DNA of 64,000 nucleotides from Streptomyces sp. NBC_01497 (GCF_036250695.1 NZ_CP109427.1:7874001-7938000); one strand, 5' to 3'; counted from the stretch's first letter, positions 43,862-54,307 are shown. The notes: generated by a model not told the origin, from the letters alone. Numbers and translations are program-made.

Positions 43862-46002
43862 GTGTCTGCTGGGAAGCGGTGGGCTGTGTCCGATGAGCAT
43901 GCGGTCGGGAGCGCGGGGGACGCGAACCGTGTTCTTGACGGCGAAGTGGGTGCGATCGCGCGCACGGTCGGCGCGCACCTGGTCGCCGCCTATCTCGTCG
44001 TGCCCGATGAGCAGCTTATTCGTATGTCCGTCGTGCGGGGCGTGTCGGCACGGATCGCCTTGCCGTGGTCGAAGGTGGCGCGTGCGGCGCACGTTCCCGT
44101 GGCCGAAGTCGTCCGTACGGGTCGTGCTGTGTGGCTCAGCGACCAGGAGGAACTGACGCGTCGCTTTCCCCGGACGGCGCTGGCTTTCCCTTACCCCGTC
44201 GCGATGTACGTGGCGCCCCTCGTCGACGAGAGGGAGTGCCGCGGGGCCATGCTGCTGCTGTGGCCGAGTACGCGATCTCCCGAATTCGGTGAGGCGGAAA
44301 AACGCGAGATCGAGCGTTCTTGCCTGCGCGCGACGCGGGCGCTGCGGGGGGCCGCCGAGGCGGGAAACCCCGCGCGGATCCGGCTCGAACCGCTGGCCCT
44401 GGAGCCGCCACCTCGTAGCGTGGGACCGGTCAGTCGCGTCGTCGACCGTCTGCCGTGGGGAGTGTGCGCGCTCGATACGGAGGGGCGCCTGACGTTCATC
44501 AGCGACAAGGCTCGCGAACTGCTGGACCTGGGCGATGGCGATCTGGAAAACCGGAACTCTTCGGGGCGCTGCCCTGGCTGAGCGATCCCGCCTTCGAGAA
44601 CGCGTACCTGTCGGCGCTCTTCAGTCGCCTTCCGTCCGCGTTCACCGTTCGCCCTCCGCACGGCCGCCGGCTGACCGTCACTCTGTACGGTGACGACTGG
44701 GGACTCACTGCCTGTGTATTGCCCACGGATCTTGCCATCGACATCGAGGTCGCTGTCGGGACGTCAAGGCCCACGGTCGCCAGGCGGGCCGGTACGCTTT
44801 TTCATTTGTTGCACCTGGTCTCGGCCCTGACCGAAGCGAGCACCGTAAGGGAAGTCTCCGACTCGCTGGGTGAGCAGATGATGCCCGTTCTCGGCGCTCA
44901 AGGCCTGGCATTGCTCGTCGCTGAAAATGGCCGCCTGCATGACGTCAGTTCCGTGGGATTTTCTACTCGACTGCGCAAGTATTTCGATGGTATTCCCCTC
45001 ACGACGCGTACCGAGGGGATACGCACGATCGACAGTGGAATCCCCTCGTTCCACACCGACAGCTCTGCACTTCTGAAAAGATATCCACATATTGATGAAT
45101 GCAGAGAGATGGGTGCCTTCGCCTACTTGCCCCTGACCGTGTCCGGTCGGACGATCGGCTGCTGTGTCCTGGGGTATGAGCGGCCTCGCTCGTTCGTGCA
45201 TGACGAGCGAGCGGAACTCAACTCCCTCGCCGGCGTGATCGCCCAAGCCCTGGAGCGGGCACGCCTCTACGACATCACCGCCAGTACGGCGCGCGGGCTG
45301 CAGGCAGGGTTGTTGCCGGGCAGCCTGCCCCGGCTCGCGGGCCTGCGCACCGCCGCCCGTTACCGCCCGGCCACGAACGGTCTGGACGTCGGCGGCGACC
45401 TCTACGACCTGATCCGGCTGGACGATGCCACGGCGGCCGCTGTGATCGGTGACGTACAGGGACACAACGTGCAGGCGGCCGCCCTGATGGGGCAGGTGCG
45501 GACCGCCGTGCACACCCACGCGCAGGCCGGTGCCTCACCGGGCGAAGTCCTTGAGCGCACCAACCGCCTCCTGGCAGACCTGAACACGGAACTGTTCGCG
45601 AGTGGTCTCTACGCTCAGATCGACCTGCGGCGCGAGAGCGTCACGCTGGCCATGGCGGGTCATACTCCGCCGATCCTGCGGAGGCCGGACGGTTGTGTCG
45701 AGGTTCTGGATCTGCCGCCGGGTCTCCTCCTCGGCGTCGAGCCGGCCACGACCTACCGGACGACCGAGATCGGGATGCCGCCCGGCACCCTCCTCGCCTT
45801 CTACACCGACGGTCTCGTCGAGCGGGCGGGCATCGATGTGGGTGACGCCATCGACGATCTCGCCGACTTCATCGCGACGGCGCGGTCGCGGTCCCTGAGC
45901 TCACTCTGTGATGAGATCATCCGCCGGTCCGAGGAGAACGCAGCAGGAGCGATCAGCGACGACATCGCGATTCTCCTGCTCGAAACCGAAAATGCGACGT
46001 AA
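43862..46002 (+). pseudogene. GAF-PAS-GAF-SpoIIE phosphatase split by a one-base frameshift
   Basis: The first part starts at GTG 43862 (GTG 43886 also fits). It holds a GAF-like domain and a short PAS-like segment (LPWGVCALDTEGRLTFI), then stops at 44581. The second part, in the frame running to 46002, carries PELFGALPWLSDP, a second GAF domain and a complete SpoIIE phosphatase (GLDVGGDLYDL, GDVQGHNVQAAALMG, FYTDGLVERA, SDDIAILLL). Adding one A to the run GGAAAACC at about 44550, or a -1 slip there, joins the two perfectly. The cause may be a true mutation, a sequencing error or programmed slippage. The intact protein would be a stress-signalling phosphatase of about 710 residues. Confidence 0.8.
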
Positions 46003-46243
46003 GACCGGAGGGCGGAGCGGCGGAGCCTTGGCCGGGCGTGCTGTCGCCTGCGACCGCCCCAAGTGGACTCCGCGCCGCGCCCGCCCGTGGCGGACGTCCT
46101 CACCAGACGCGGCCCGGGCGACCGCCCATGCGGGCATAGCGGGTCGCGCCTAGCATGAAAGAAGGCGGGAGAGGCTTCGGGCCGGCACCGGTGTGCCTGT
46201 CTGCGGGACGTGCGGGCCACGGAGACAGCAGGAGGTGAACCAG

Positions 46244-46786
46244 GTGACCGGTGGAAAAGATACCGAGGTCACGGTGGTACAACCCGGAGAAGGGGACACC
46301 GCGGTCCTGCCAGGTTTCGGGGCTGTGTTCAAGCTGTCCAGCGAGACCAACGGCGGGGAAGCGTCGATCGTCGAGCATCCCTTCGGAGTCGGCACGATCA
46401 CCGCTCCCCATCGGCACACCAACGAAGATGAGCACTCGCTCGTACTCGAAGGCGAGATCGGGTTCCGCTCGGACGACAGCGAGGTGGTCCTGGAACCCGG
46501 TGGTTACATCACCAAACCGCGCGGACAGATGCACGCGATGTGGAACGCGGGCAGCCGGCCCGGCCGGATCGTCGAGATCATCACTCCTGGCGGGTTCGAG
46601 AGCTACTTCCGGGAACTCAGCGAACTGCTCGTCTCCCATGCGGGGGCGGCCGGCCAGGGGGCACCGGACCTGCACGCATCGCCCGAATTCACCGAACTGG
46701 CCGAGAAATACGGGATTACGTACGGCACTCCGGACTGGCTCGGCGACGTGGTCAAACGGTACAGCCTGAAGCCGCCGAGCCACTGA
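46244..46786 (+). CDS. Cupin-domain protein (quercetin-dioxygenase-like)
   Basis: This 180-residue protein starts at GTG 46244 after a near-perfect AGGAGGTGA. The cupin motif APHRHTNEDEHSLVLEGEIGF supplies two His and one Glu, and KPRGQMHAMWN the third His, so a metal site is intact. GGFESYFREL and the final PDWLGD segment are usual in actinobacterial single-cupin proteins of unknown substrate. Confidence 0.85.
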   Translation: MTGGKDTEVTVVQPGEGDTAVLPGFGAVFKLSSETNGGEASIVEHPFGVGTITAPHRHTNEDEHSLVLEGEIGFRSDDSEVVLEPGGYITKPRGQMHAMWNAGSRPGRIVEIITPGGFESYFRELSELLVSHAGAAGQGAPDLHASPEFTELAEKYGITYGTPDWLGDVVKRYSLKPPSH

Positions 46787-46922
46787 CACACGCCCACCAC
46801 GGGTCCGGCGCGCGATCGCGATTGCTTCTTCTCCGTCGGCTACGGGCTGTCGTCGGCGAACGCACCCCGTGGAGCGGCGCGTTCACTGCCGTGAGGACGA
46901 TCCGGAAGGCCCCGGAGGGCAG

Positions 46923-47744
46923 ATGGTCACCGTCGAGCGGGATCTCGTGTACGCCGAGGTGGGAGGGGCCGGGCTGCGACTCGACCTCTACCGCCCTGAG
47001 ACATCGAACGCCCCGGTCGTCGTGTACGCACACGGCGGTGGCTGGAGCACGGGCGACAAGGGAGACGACGGCACGCGGTGGCTGGCGCCCCTCGCCGCCC
47101 TCGGTGTGACCGTTGCGTCCGTGGAGTACCGTCTCGCGCCCCAGGCAACGTTCCCGCAGCAACTGCATGATCTCAAGGGGGCCGTACGCTGGTTGCGGGC
47201 GCAGGGGCCACGCCTCGGACTCTCCACGGAGCGGCTCGGTGTGTGGGGCGCGTCCGCGGGGGCCTACCTGGGATCGCTCCTGGCCTTGTCCGAGGGCGAC
47301 GACGCCCTTGAGGGTACGGTCGGCGGAAATCGCGAACAGTCCAGCGGTGTACAGGCCGTCGTGCACTGGTTCGGCCAAACCGACCTCGCGGCCTCAGCTG
47401 CCCGCAGTGCGGTCGAGGCGCGTCTGCTGCCCTTCCACTTCGAGGCGGATCTGCTGGGCACCACGGATCAGGCGGAGCTGGCGCAACGGGCCCAGGGAGT
47501 CAGCCTGGTGTCGCGTGTGTCGGATCACGCACCGCCCTTTCTCATCGTCCACGGTGATCGCGACCGTATCGTGCCCCCCTCGCAGGCATGCGCCCTGCAC
47601 AGCGCACTTGGCCGCGCCGGAGCATCCAGCCGCCTGGAACTCCTGGCAGGTGCGGGACATGAGGACCAACAGTTCGACAGTCTCGCCACGCTCGCGACGA
47701 CCGCCGCCTGGCTGCAAGCCGTCGTGGGGAAACCCCCCGGGTAG
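46923..47744 (+). CDS. Alpha/beta hydrolase, HSL/BD-FAE-type esterase
   Basis: The protein has 273 residues; ATG 46923 has GGAGGG just before it. The oxyanion-hole motif is AHGGGW, the nucleophile elbow is GASAG, the acid Asp lies in VHGDRDRIVPP and the His in GAGHEDQ. It is a carboxylesterase of the lipase-deacetylase group (HSL-like). Cytoplasmic, as no signal is present. Confidence 0.88.
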   Translation: MVTVERDLVYAEVGGAGLRLDLYRPETSNAPVVVYAHGGGWSTGDKGDDGTRWLAPLAALGVTVASVEYRLAPQATFPQQLHDLKGAVRWLRAQGPRLGLSTERLGVWGASAGAYLGSLLALSEGDDALEGTVGGNREQSSGVQAVVHWFGQTDLAASAARSAVEARLLPFHFEADLLGTTDQAELAQRAQGVSLVSRVSDHAPPFLIVHGDRDRIVPPSQACALHSALGRAGASSRLELLAGAGHEDQQFDSLATLATTAAWLQAVVGKPPG

Positions 47745-47804
47745 CGGACTCTTGCGGTGCGACGACGCGCCGCAGGTCCTCATCCGTGCTGTGCCGCACC
47801 GTGG

Positions 47805-48014
47805 TCACCACGCGTCAAGGCCGCCACCGTGCCACTCGACAGGCAGTTCCTCGTCGATTTCGCCGCTCTCGCTGAGCCGGTGACGGATGCTTTCCAGCAC
47901 CCGTTCGAGTTCCACACGGCCACGAGCCACGGCGTAGACCTCTCCTCGTACCCGGACGGGACGCCCGCCGCCGACGAGGAGTGGTTCGACAACAACGATC
48001 GGTGTGTCCGCCAT
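47805..48014 (-). CDS. Conserved small hypothetical protein
   Basis: This 69-residue acidic protein starts at ATG 48014 behind AAGGGGG. It reads as a small beta-alpha protein (PIVVVEPLLVGGGRPVRVRGE, then LERVLESIRHRL). No family is recognised. The ribosome-binding site and codon use support it being real. Confidence 0.6.
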   Translation of the reverse strand: MADTPIVVVEPLLVGGGRPVRVRGEVYAVARGRVELERVLESIRHRLSESGEIDEELPVEWHGGGLDAW

Positions 48015-48561
48015 CGTGGCCCCCTTGCCGCTTGTGGAGGGGGCGACGTCGCGGCTTCCCCTCCTCACGCCCCATGGTGAGCCCCGTCCCCTGCGGAAGC
48101 ATCTCGCGGCGTTGCCGGGACCCACGCGACCGCCCGGGCGACGCAGGCGACGGGCGGTGCGCGATGCCCCAGGGCTTGGCGCGCCGCTTCGGTGTCACGC
48201 CATGCTCCGCCATCGCCCAGGCGCGCCACGTGGTGCCGCCGGTCCGGTACAGACAGCGGGCGGGAGCGGGGCTGCCGGTGGCGGCGGCGTCAGCCGATTG
48301 AGCCAGATCCTCAAGGGGGGCCCGGGCGCGTGCGGAGTGCGCCGGGAACCACCTCTTCACCCGACTACGTGTACGCGTGTCCGGTCACTCGAACGGTGGG
48401 TTGGACGTGCGGTGGCCGCCGGGCCGGGATCTGCTTGCTGCGTCGGGTTCCCGGCTCCGCCGAAAGGGCACCGAACCCGTCGTAATGGCCGATCTGACCA
48501 AACAGGCGGCATCGGCCGCACCTCGGTCAGCGCGGCCGCTGAGGAGAGGGGCCGGTTCGAG
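48015..48561. other. Intergenic region, no supported gene
   Basis: The frame that runs into the next hydrolase from 48004 is open, but the part before 48562 has no protein-like features. Nothing else was recognised. Confidence 0.4.
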
Positions 48562-49203
48562 GTGAGAACGCATGTGATCGTCCTCCCGGGCGGCGGGTAC
48601 GCCGAGCACGCCGCCCATGAGGCCGAGCCTGTGGTCGCCTGGCTCAACGGGCTCGGGCTGCAGGCCGGCGTCTTTCGTTATCCGCTCAACGTCAGGCATC
48701 CGTTGCCGCTCCAGGCCCTTCGGGCCGAGATCCGGCGTTGCCGAGCGAGTGGGGCCGAGCGCATCGGGCTGATGGGGTTCTCGGCGGGCGGCCACCTGGC
48801 CGGCCTCGCCGCGCTCGCACCCGGTGCCGATGCGCAGGAAGCCGTGCAGTTCGCAGTCCTCGGATACGCGATCACGTCGATGGAGACCGAAACCTATCGC
48901 CCCGCGAGGCTGATTCTGCTGGGGGACGAAGCCGACCCGGTGCTGCGGCGCTCCACCTCCCTGGACGCGCTGGTGACGTCCGAGGCACCGCCGTTCTTCG
49001 TGTGGCACACCGCGGAGGACGCCTACGTCCCTCCCGAGCACACCTACCGTCTCGCTGCCGCTCTCGCGGCCCACGACGTCCCGCACGCCGTTCACGTGTT
49101 CGCGCACGGTCCGCACAGCCTCGGCCTGGCCGAAGGCGCTGGGGACACGGCGAACTGGCGTGCCCTGGCCGCATCATGGATTCGCGAACACACCGAGCCG
49201 TGA
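48562..49203 (+). CDS. Alpha/beta hydrolase (acetyl-xylan esterase / BD-FAE-like)
   Basis: This 213-residue protein is taken from GTG 48562; the ribosome-binding site is weak and the upstream frame is open. HVIVLPGGGY is the oxyanion region, GFSAGGHLAG the nucleophile elbow, HTAEDAYVPP the acid and FAHGPHSLGLAEG the His. It is shorter than the family average of about 280, mainly through a compact lid. The closest pattern is the endo-xylanase-associated esterase group. Confidence 0.82.
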   Translation: MRTHVIVLPGGGYAEHAAHEAEPVVAWLNGLGLQAGVFRYPLNVRHPLPLQALRAEIRRCRASGAERIGLMGFSAGGHLAGLAALAPGADAQEAVQFAVLGYAITSMETETYRPARLILLGDEADPVLRRSTSLDALVTSEAPPFFVWHTAEDAYVPPEHTYRLAAALAAHDVPHAVHVFAHGPHSLGLAEGAGDTANWRALAASWIREHTEP

Positions 49204-49575
49204 CCGCCGACGTCCGTCCTGCCGCAACGAACGGCGTGTGCGTGGCCGCTCCCCGGGCCTCGTGGCGGGGCCGGGGCCGGGGCCGGGGCCGGAGACGGAA
49301 ACCGATCTACGTCATGCCGCCCCGGGCGGCCGGGGTTTCGCGTACCGGGATTCCAGCAGGTGCGCTCCGCGGCTTCATCCCGATTGGCGTCGTCGAGTCG
49401 TCAACTCCGTCCGGGACGCTCGATCGGTCGGTGGACGAGAGAGCACTCACAGGGGGAGCCGACAGGTTCGCATCCTGCCGATCCAGGCCGAGTCCGGGGC
49501 GGCAGAGGTTCGCTGAGCCGGCGAGCGGACCAGTCCGCCGGGTCCGTCGGCAGTTTCCTGACGCCGACCGGTCGG
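49204..49575. other. Intergenic region with a G4C2 repeat
   Basis: No gene is supported. It contains (GGGGCC)4 at 49267-49290. Confidence 0.45.
49267..49290 (+). repeat. GGGGCC hexanucleotide repeat, four units
   Basis: Four exact GGGGCC units give four G4 tracts separated by CC, a perfect intramolecular G-quadruplex motif on the plus strand. It lies about 65 bases after the hydrolase stop. Confidence 0.85.
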
Positions 49576-50274
49576 CTATGAGGACTGAGCCGGAGCGGGC
49601 GCATGAGGAGTCTTCCTCTCGCGGCCGGCGACGGCGTAGGCGGCCGCGGTGAGGCCCGCGGCCACAGCTCCCGCACCCAGGGGCCATTCGATGCCGAAGT
49701 GCCGCAGAAGCAGCGCTCCGATGAACGCCCCCAGCAGCATCCCGACGACCGAGACGAGCCCGCGTGTCAACTGCTGTGCCGTGATGACCCCGCGCGCGAT
49801 GTCGAAGGCGAGGCCGGTGAGTGTGAGAGTCAGTACCGTGGTCCGCATCTCCGCCACGTTGATCCGGCGTACGTGCGCGTTGCGCGTGCCCATGGCGAGT
49901 GCGCCGAGCACGATCACCGCGTAGCGCGGTCCCGCGCTGGACACGCCGTTGGCGGCGGCCACCCCGCAGGCGCAGCCGAGCATGAGGGACTCGGTCACGA
50001 GAGCCACCAAAAGCTGCGACCGTACGGTCTCCATCAGTGGGCTGAGCCTTCCGACGATCGCGCTCGACACCAGAAAGCCGCCCAGCGAGGCGAGGCACGC
50101 GGGGGCCGAGAAGCCTGGTGCGCCTGCCGCGGCGAACCCGAGGATCACCACGTTCCCGGTCATGTTGGCGGTGAACACGTGTCCAAGGCCGAGATAGCTC
50201 GCTGCGTCCAGCACGCCGCTGAGCACGGTGAGTACCGTGAACACCACGACGAGTACGTCAGTCCGCTTCGACAC
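49576..50274 (-). CDS. DUF1275 (YoaK-like) membrane protein
   Basis: This 232-residue integral membrane protein starts at GTG 50274. It has six hydrophobic helices and the family signatures GVLDAASYLGLGHVFTANMTGN and GALAMGTRNAHVRRI. The family is widespread and its transport or sensing role is unknown. Confidence 0.9.
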   Translation of the reverse strand: MSKRTDVLVVVFTVLTVLSGVLDAASYLGLGHVFTANMTGNVVILGFAAAGAPGFSAPACLASLGGFLVSSAIVGRLSPLMETVRSQLLVALVTESLMLGCACGVAAANGVSSAGPRYAVIVLGALAMGTRNAHVRRINVAEMRTTVLTLTLTGLAFDIARGVITAQQLTRGLVSVVGMLLGAFIGALLLRHFGIEWPLGAGAVAAGLTAAAYAVAGRERKTPHAPAPAQSS

Positions 50275-50603
50275 AAGGGGAAGATAGCATTCTTAAACGC
50301 ACCATCTCGGACATGGAGTGCGACGGAGACGTCGTGCTTCGCCGCGCGCGGCGGCACGGACCGGCGGCGCCCGGGGTTCGTCACCTCGGCGCCGACAGCC
50401 CGTCGGTCCAGCGGAGATGGGTGTCCGTGGGCATCGGTGAGCGTCCAGCGCTTCCAGGGTCCGCTGGGCTCCATGCCGACGCCGACCACATCTCGTCGAT
50501 CTTGGTCCCGAGGTCGTGAGGCCGTGAACTCGACACCTCGTACTCGGTGGCCCTGACTGTCCGCTTCACGGCCTCGGTGGGGTGAGACCGGCTGACGCCG
50601 CTG
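50275..50603. other. Intergenic region
   Basis: A short AT-rich stretch (AGCATTCTTAAA near 50286) may hold the leftward promoter of the DUF1275 gene. No gene is seen. Confidence 0.4.
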
Positions 50604-51512
50604 TCACACGTGGGGCCTGTTCGCGAACACCCAACGGTTGCCTTCCAGCGCGTCGTTGTGTTCGGGCAGCGGGCCGCGTCCGTGGCGGTGGGTGAAGTCG
50701 AAGGGGGTGTGAACCGACGTGTGCCAGCCCCTGCTGCCCAGCTCACCCGCGGAGTCGGGCCGTGGATCTCCGTCGAAGAGGGTGAGCAGGTCGATGCCGA
50801 TCTGGTGCTTCGTAGAGGTGTACAGCGGGCTGTCGCGGTATTCCAGCAAGTCCTTTTCGATCTTGACCTCGTACGCCAGGGCACTTCCCCCCGTGCTCAG
50901 CCGGTCCACCGTGTCGATGAGGTGAACCTCCGCGGTGAAGGGCAGGTAGAACAGCAGACCCTCGGCCAGCCAGACGGTCGGTGCCGCGGTGTCGAAGCCG
51001 GCGGCGGTCAGCGCTCCGACCCAGTCGGCACGCAGGTCGATCGGGATCGGTACGCGCGCCGCTTTCGGGGCGGCCGACAGCCCGCCGAGCACCTGGTGTT
51101 TGAACTCCAGCACACCCTCCCTGTCGATCTCGAAGACCACGCAGCCGGGAGGCCAGTCCAGCCTGAAGGCCCGGGCATCCAACCCGGCCCCGAACAGCAC
51201 CACTTGGCGGATGCCCCCCTCGTGCACCGACTGCAGCAGAAAGTCGTCCAGGACCCGCGTGCGCAGACCGAAGTACCGAGCGAAACGGCCCCACAGCGGG
51301 TTCGTGTCCCCCTCCGGTACCTGCCGCAGGTGCACCGGCCAGCTCGCGGACGCCGGGGCGGCGAGCACGAAGTGCTCCGCGTAGACGTCCTGCGCCAGAC
51401 TGTCGTGGCGATGGGTTTCGATCGCCCGCGCCGCGGCGACCATGAGAGCGGTCAGACCGACACCCTCCTCCACGCTCTCCGCACTGGTGTTCCGATGTGT
51501 TGTGCCGGTCAT
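50604..51512 (-). CDS. Class I SAM methyltransferase, TIGR00027 / LCM-like family
   Basis: This 302-residue protein starts at ATG 51512 after GGAGGA. Family markers are EGVGLTALMVAAARAIE, the SAM strand VVLFGAGLDARAFRL, FEIDREGVLEFK, and WLAEGLLFYLP. Members are O- or carboxyl-methyltransferases of unknown natural substrate, abundant in actinobacteria. It lies 275 bases downstream of the dehydrogenase pair on the same strand, so it may tailor the product of that operon (inference). Confidence 0.88.
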   Translation of the reverse strand: MTGTTHRNTSAESVEEGVGLTALMVAAARAIETHRHDSLAQDVYAEHFVLAAPASASWPVHLRQVPEGDTNPLWGRFARYFGLRTRVLDDFLLQSVHEGGIRQVVLFGAGLDARAFRLDWPPGCVVFEIDREGVLEFKHQVLGGLSAAPKAARVPIPIDLRADWVGALTAAGFDTAAPTVWLAEGLLFYLPFTAEVHLIDTVDRLSTGGSALAYEVKIEKDLLEYRDSPLYTSTKHQIGIDLLTLFDGDPRPDSAGELGSRGWHTSVHTPFDFTHRHGRGPLPEHNDALEGNRWVFANRPHV

Positions 51513-51786
51513 GCGTCCTCCGTCGGTACGAGTAGGGACCACGAGAAACGAGAAACATGGAGTGCGTTACCTGCGCCGGGCTCACGGTGCCGAGGCGGCG
51601 GGCGCCAGGCGGCGGGCAGTTGGCTGCGGTCCCTCCTCCGTGCGGGCCCGCGGTCATCCCGTACGCCGGTCCCGCCGGCGACGCCTCGATCGGTGTGGGC
51701 CGGTATGCCGGGACGGCCGGCCCACGGCAGCACCGCGCAGTGGCCCGTCCGCCAGGTGACGGGCGATCAGGCAGGCGTCGGCCGGC

Positions 51787-52899
51787 TCAGCATCCCTCCC
51801 GCGGAATCAGGACGGGTTTGACCACGCGGCCGGCATCGCAGTCCCGTTCGGCCTCGTTGATGTCGGAGAGCGGGTAGGTGCGGATCAGCTGGTCGAAGGG
51901 GAAGCGCCCGGCCTGCCACAGGCTGATCAGGCGCGGTATCAGCAGTGATGGCACCGCGTCGCCCTCGCAGATGTGGGAGATCCTGCGGCCCCGGTCCAGT
52001 GCCCCCGGTTCGATCGGCAGGGCGGTGTGGAGCCGGGCCACCAGGCCGAGGTGGCCGGTCGGGCGCAGGGCCCTGAGCGCGTCGTTGATCAGCTGGGGGG
52101 AACCCGTGGTGTCCAGCGCGTACTGTGCTCCGCCGTCGGTCAGTCGCTGTATACGCTCGGGCAGGCCGGTGGACGCGGCGTGCAGGGGGAGCGCCCCCAA
52201 CCGCTCGGCGAGGGACAGCCGTTCCGGGAGCCGGTCGACGGCCAGGGTCACCGCTCCGGCAGCGGTGGCCGCCATCACCGCGGCAAGGCCCACTGCTCCC
52301 GCGCCGTAGACCGCGATGGTGTCGCCGGGGCCGACGCCGAAGGAGTTGAGCACCGCTCCGGCCCCGGTGAGGAAGCCGCAGCCGAGCGGTCCGAGCAGCT
52401 CGACGGGCAGCGAGGGATCGACCCGGACGGCGTTGCGGGCGGGGACCATCGCGTACTCGGCGAACGAGGACTGGCCGAACCACCGGGGAGCCAGTGCGCC
52501 GCCGTCCGCGTCGGTGAACCGTGCCGCGTTCTCCTCGCGCCCTCCGAAGAGGTTGAGAGAGGCGAAGGAGTCGCAGTAGGCGGGCGCCGCGCCCGAGCAG
52601 TTCCGGCAGTGTCCACAGGAGTCGAAGCTCAGCACGACATGGTCGCCGGTGCTCAGGCCGGTGGCCGGGCCGCCGGTCCCCACCACGACCCCGGCCCCCT
52701 CGTGACCGAGTACGGCGGGCAGCGGTGAGCGTGAGCGTCCGGCCGAACGCCGGACGGCGAGATCGGTCCGGCACATTCCGCAGCCCGCGATCCTCACCAG
52801 GATCTCGCCGTCGGCCGGTCCCGTGTTCAGGACCACCTCCTCAAGGGTGAAAGGCTTCTCGTAGGAGCGCAGTACCGCGGCGCCGAACCTCGTCGTCAC
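51787..52899 (-). CDS. Zinc-dependent alcohol dehydrogenase, aryl/benzyl-alcohol type
   Basis: This 370-residue enzyme starts at GTG 52899, overlapping the aldehyde dehydrogenase stop, with GGAGGAA upstream. Catalytic zinc ligands are in CGMCRTDL and GHEGAGVV; the structural zinc site has the four-Cys set CGHCRNCSGAAPAYC. The segment LNLFGGR-DG-WFGQSSFAEYA and VYGAGAVGLAAVMAA follow benzyl-alcohol dehydrogenases (XylB/AreB). It should interconvert a ring-attached primary alcohol and aldehyde with NAD. Its partner ALDH and the furan synthase gene suggest a hydroxymethylfuran substrate (inference). Confidence 0.88.
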   Translation of the reverse strand: MTTRFGAAVLRSYEKPFTLEEVVLNTGPADGEILVRIAGCGMCRTDLAVRRSAGRSRSPLPAVLGHEGAGVVVGTGGPATGLSTGDHVVLSFDSCGHCRNCSGAAPAYCDSFASLNLFGGREENAARFTDADGGALAPRWFGQSSFAEYAMVPARNAVRVDPSLPVELLGPLGCGFLTGAGAVLNSFGVGPGDTIAVYGAGAVGLAAVMAATAAGAVTLAVDRLPERLSLAERLGALPLHAASTGLPERIQRLTDGGAQYALDTTGSPQLINDALRALRPTGHLGLVARLHTALPIEPGALDRGRRISHICEGDAVPSLLIPRLISLWQAGRFPFDQLIRTYPLSDINEAERDCDAGRVVKPVLIPREGC

Positions 52900-54299
52900 G
52901 CTTCCTCCGGGCGGTGCACGACGAACGGCCTGAGATTTCCGTAGAGCCCCCACGGTCCACCCGCGACGCCGACGCCGCTTTCCTTGATGCCCGCGAAGGG
53001 CTGGGCGAGCGACAGTTCGGCATGGTGGTTGATCCAGGCCGTCCCGCACTCGAGCCGGTCGGCCACCGCCTCGGCCCGGTCCAGGTCGGTCCCCCACACC
53101 GAGCCGCCCAGCCCGAAGCCGGTGCTGTTGGCCGCCGTGACGGCTTCGTCGAGGCTTTCGTACGGCAGCACCGGCAGGACCGGCCCGAACTGCTCCTGCG
53201 TCACCACCCGGCTGGCAGAGGGAACATCCGCCAGGACGGTCGGAGCGTAGAAGTACCCCGGCCGCTCCAGCCGGTGGCCGCCCACCACGGCTCGGGCGCC
53301 GTCCGCCAGGGCCTGGGCCGTGCAGTCCTCGACTCTGGCCAGCTGGGGGGCGTTGCTGAGCGGCCCGAGCTGCGAGCCCGGTTCGAGCCCGGCTCCGACG
53401 ACGACGGTCCTGGCGCGTTCCGCGAGGGCCTCGACCACCTGGGAGTAGAGCCGGGCGGGTGCGTAGACGCGTTTGACCGCCATGCAGACCTGCCCGCAGT
53501 TGCGAAACGCCGCCCAGAACAGCCGCTCCGCGACTCCCTCCACATCCACGTCGTCCAGCAGGATGGCGGCGTCGTTGCCGCCGAGTTCCAAGGTGACCCG
53601 GGCGAGCGAGGCGGCGGCGCCCTCGGCCACGGCCCGGCCGGTGGGGATCGAACCGGTGAAGGTCACATGACGGATGCCCGAGTGGGACGCGAGACGGGCA
53701 CCGAGGGGCTCACGGCCGGTGACGATCGTCAGGACGTTCTCAGGGAGGGCGGCGGAGATGACGGATCCCAGCATGCGTGTGGCGAGAGGCGTGAACGGGG
53801 AGGGTTTGAGCACCATCGTGTTGCCTGCGGCGAGCGCGGGCGCGAACTTCGCGGACGCCAGCTGAAGAGGGAAGTTCCACGGGACGATCGCGGCGACGGG
53901 CCCGAGCGATCGCCAGCGGACCTCGGTACGCACCGGCCGGCCATCCGTGATCTTCTCGGTCCCCGGGTCCAGCGCGGCGAAGTAGCGCAGCCGGGCCGCC
54001 GCCCGAGCGATCTCCGCGTACGACTCGGCCAGTGGTTTGCCCTGTTCACGGGTGAGCAGGGGAGCGAGATCCGATCCGGCCGCCTCAACGGCGTCTGCGG
54101 CCGCCAGCAACGCCTTGGAGCGGGCGGGAGGGTCGGCCCGCCAGCCGATCCAGGCCTCGCGGGCCCGCTCGACGACCGCGTCCAGCTCGTCCGGTCGCTG
54201 GTCGGGAGCCTCATCGAAGGCCTCACCCGTAGCCGGATCGAGGACGGTGAAGCGCTCGCCCCGGGTCGCCGGCGCACGACCGGGCGGGATTGCCGGCAT
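52896..54299 (-). CDS. Aldehyde dehydrogenase (NAD(P)+)
   Basis: This 467-residue ALDH-superfamily enzyme contains the catalytic Cys in FRNCGQVCMA, the general base Glu in TLELGGND, and PWNFPL, VLKPSPFTPL and TFTGSIPTGRA of the cofactor site. It oxidises an aldehyde to a carboxylate. It begins eight bases after the furan synthase gene and overlaps the alcohol dehydrogenase by four bases, so the three are one translationally linked unit. Confidence 0.93.
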   Translation of the reverse strand: MPAIPPGRAPATRGERFTVLDPATGEAFDEAPDQRPDELDAVVERAREAWIGWRADPPARSKALLAAADAVEAAGSDLAPLLTREQGKPLAESYAEIARAAARLRYFAALDPGTEKITDGRPVRTEVRWRSLGPVAAIVPWNFPLQLASAKFAPALAAGNTMVLKPSPFTPLATRMLGSVISAALPENVLTIVTGREPLGARLASHSGIRHVTFTGSIPTGRAVAEGAAASLARVTLELGGNDAAILLDDVDVEGVAERLFWAAFRNCGQVCMAVKRVYAPARLYSQVVEALAERARTVVVGAGLEPGSQLGPLSNAPQLARVEDCTAQALADGARAVVGGHRLERPGYFYAPTVLADVPSASRVVTQEQFGPVLPVLPYESLDEAVTAANSTGFGLGGSVWGTDLDRAEAVADRLECGTAWINHHAELSLAQPFAGIKESGVGVAGGPWGLYGNLRPFVVHRPEEA

Positions 54300-54307
54300 G
54301 CCGGCGC

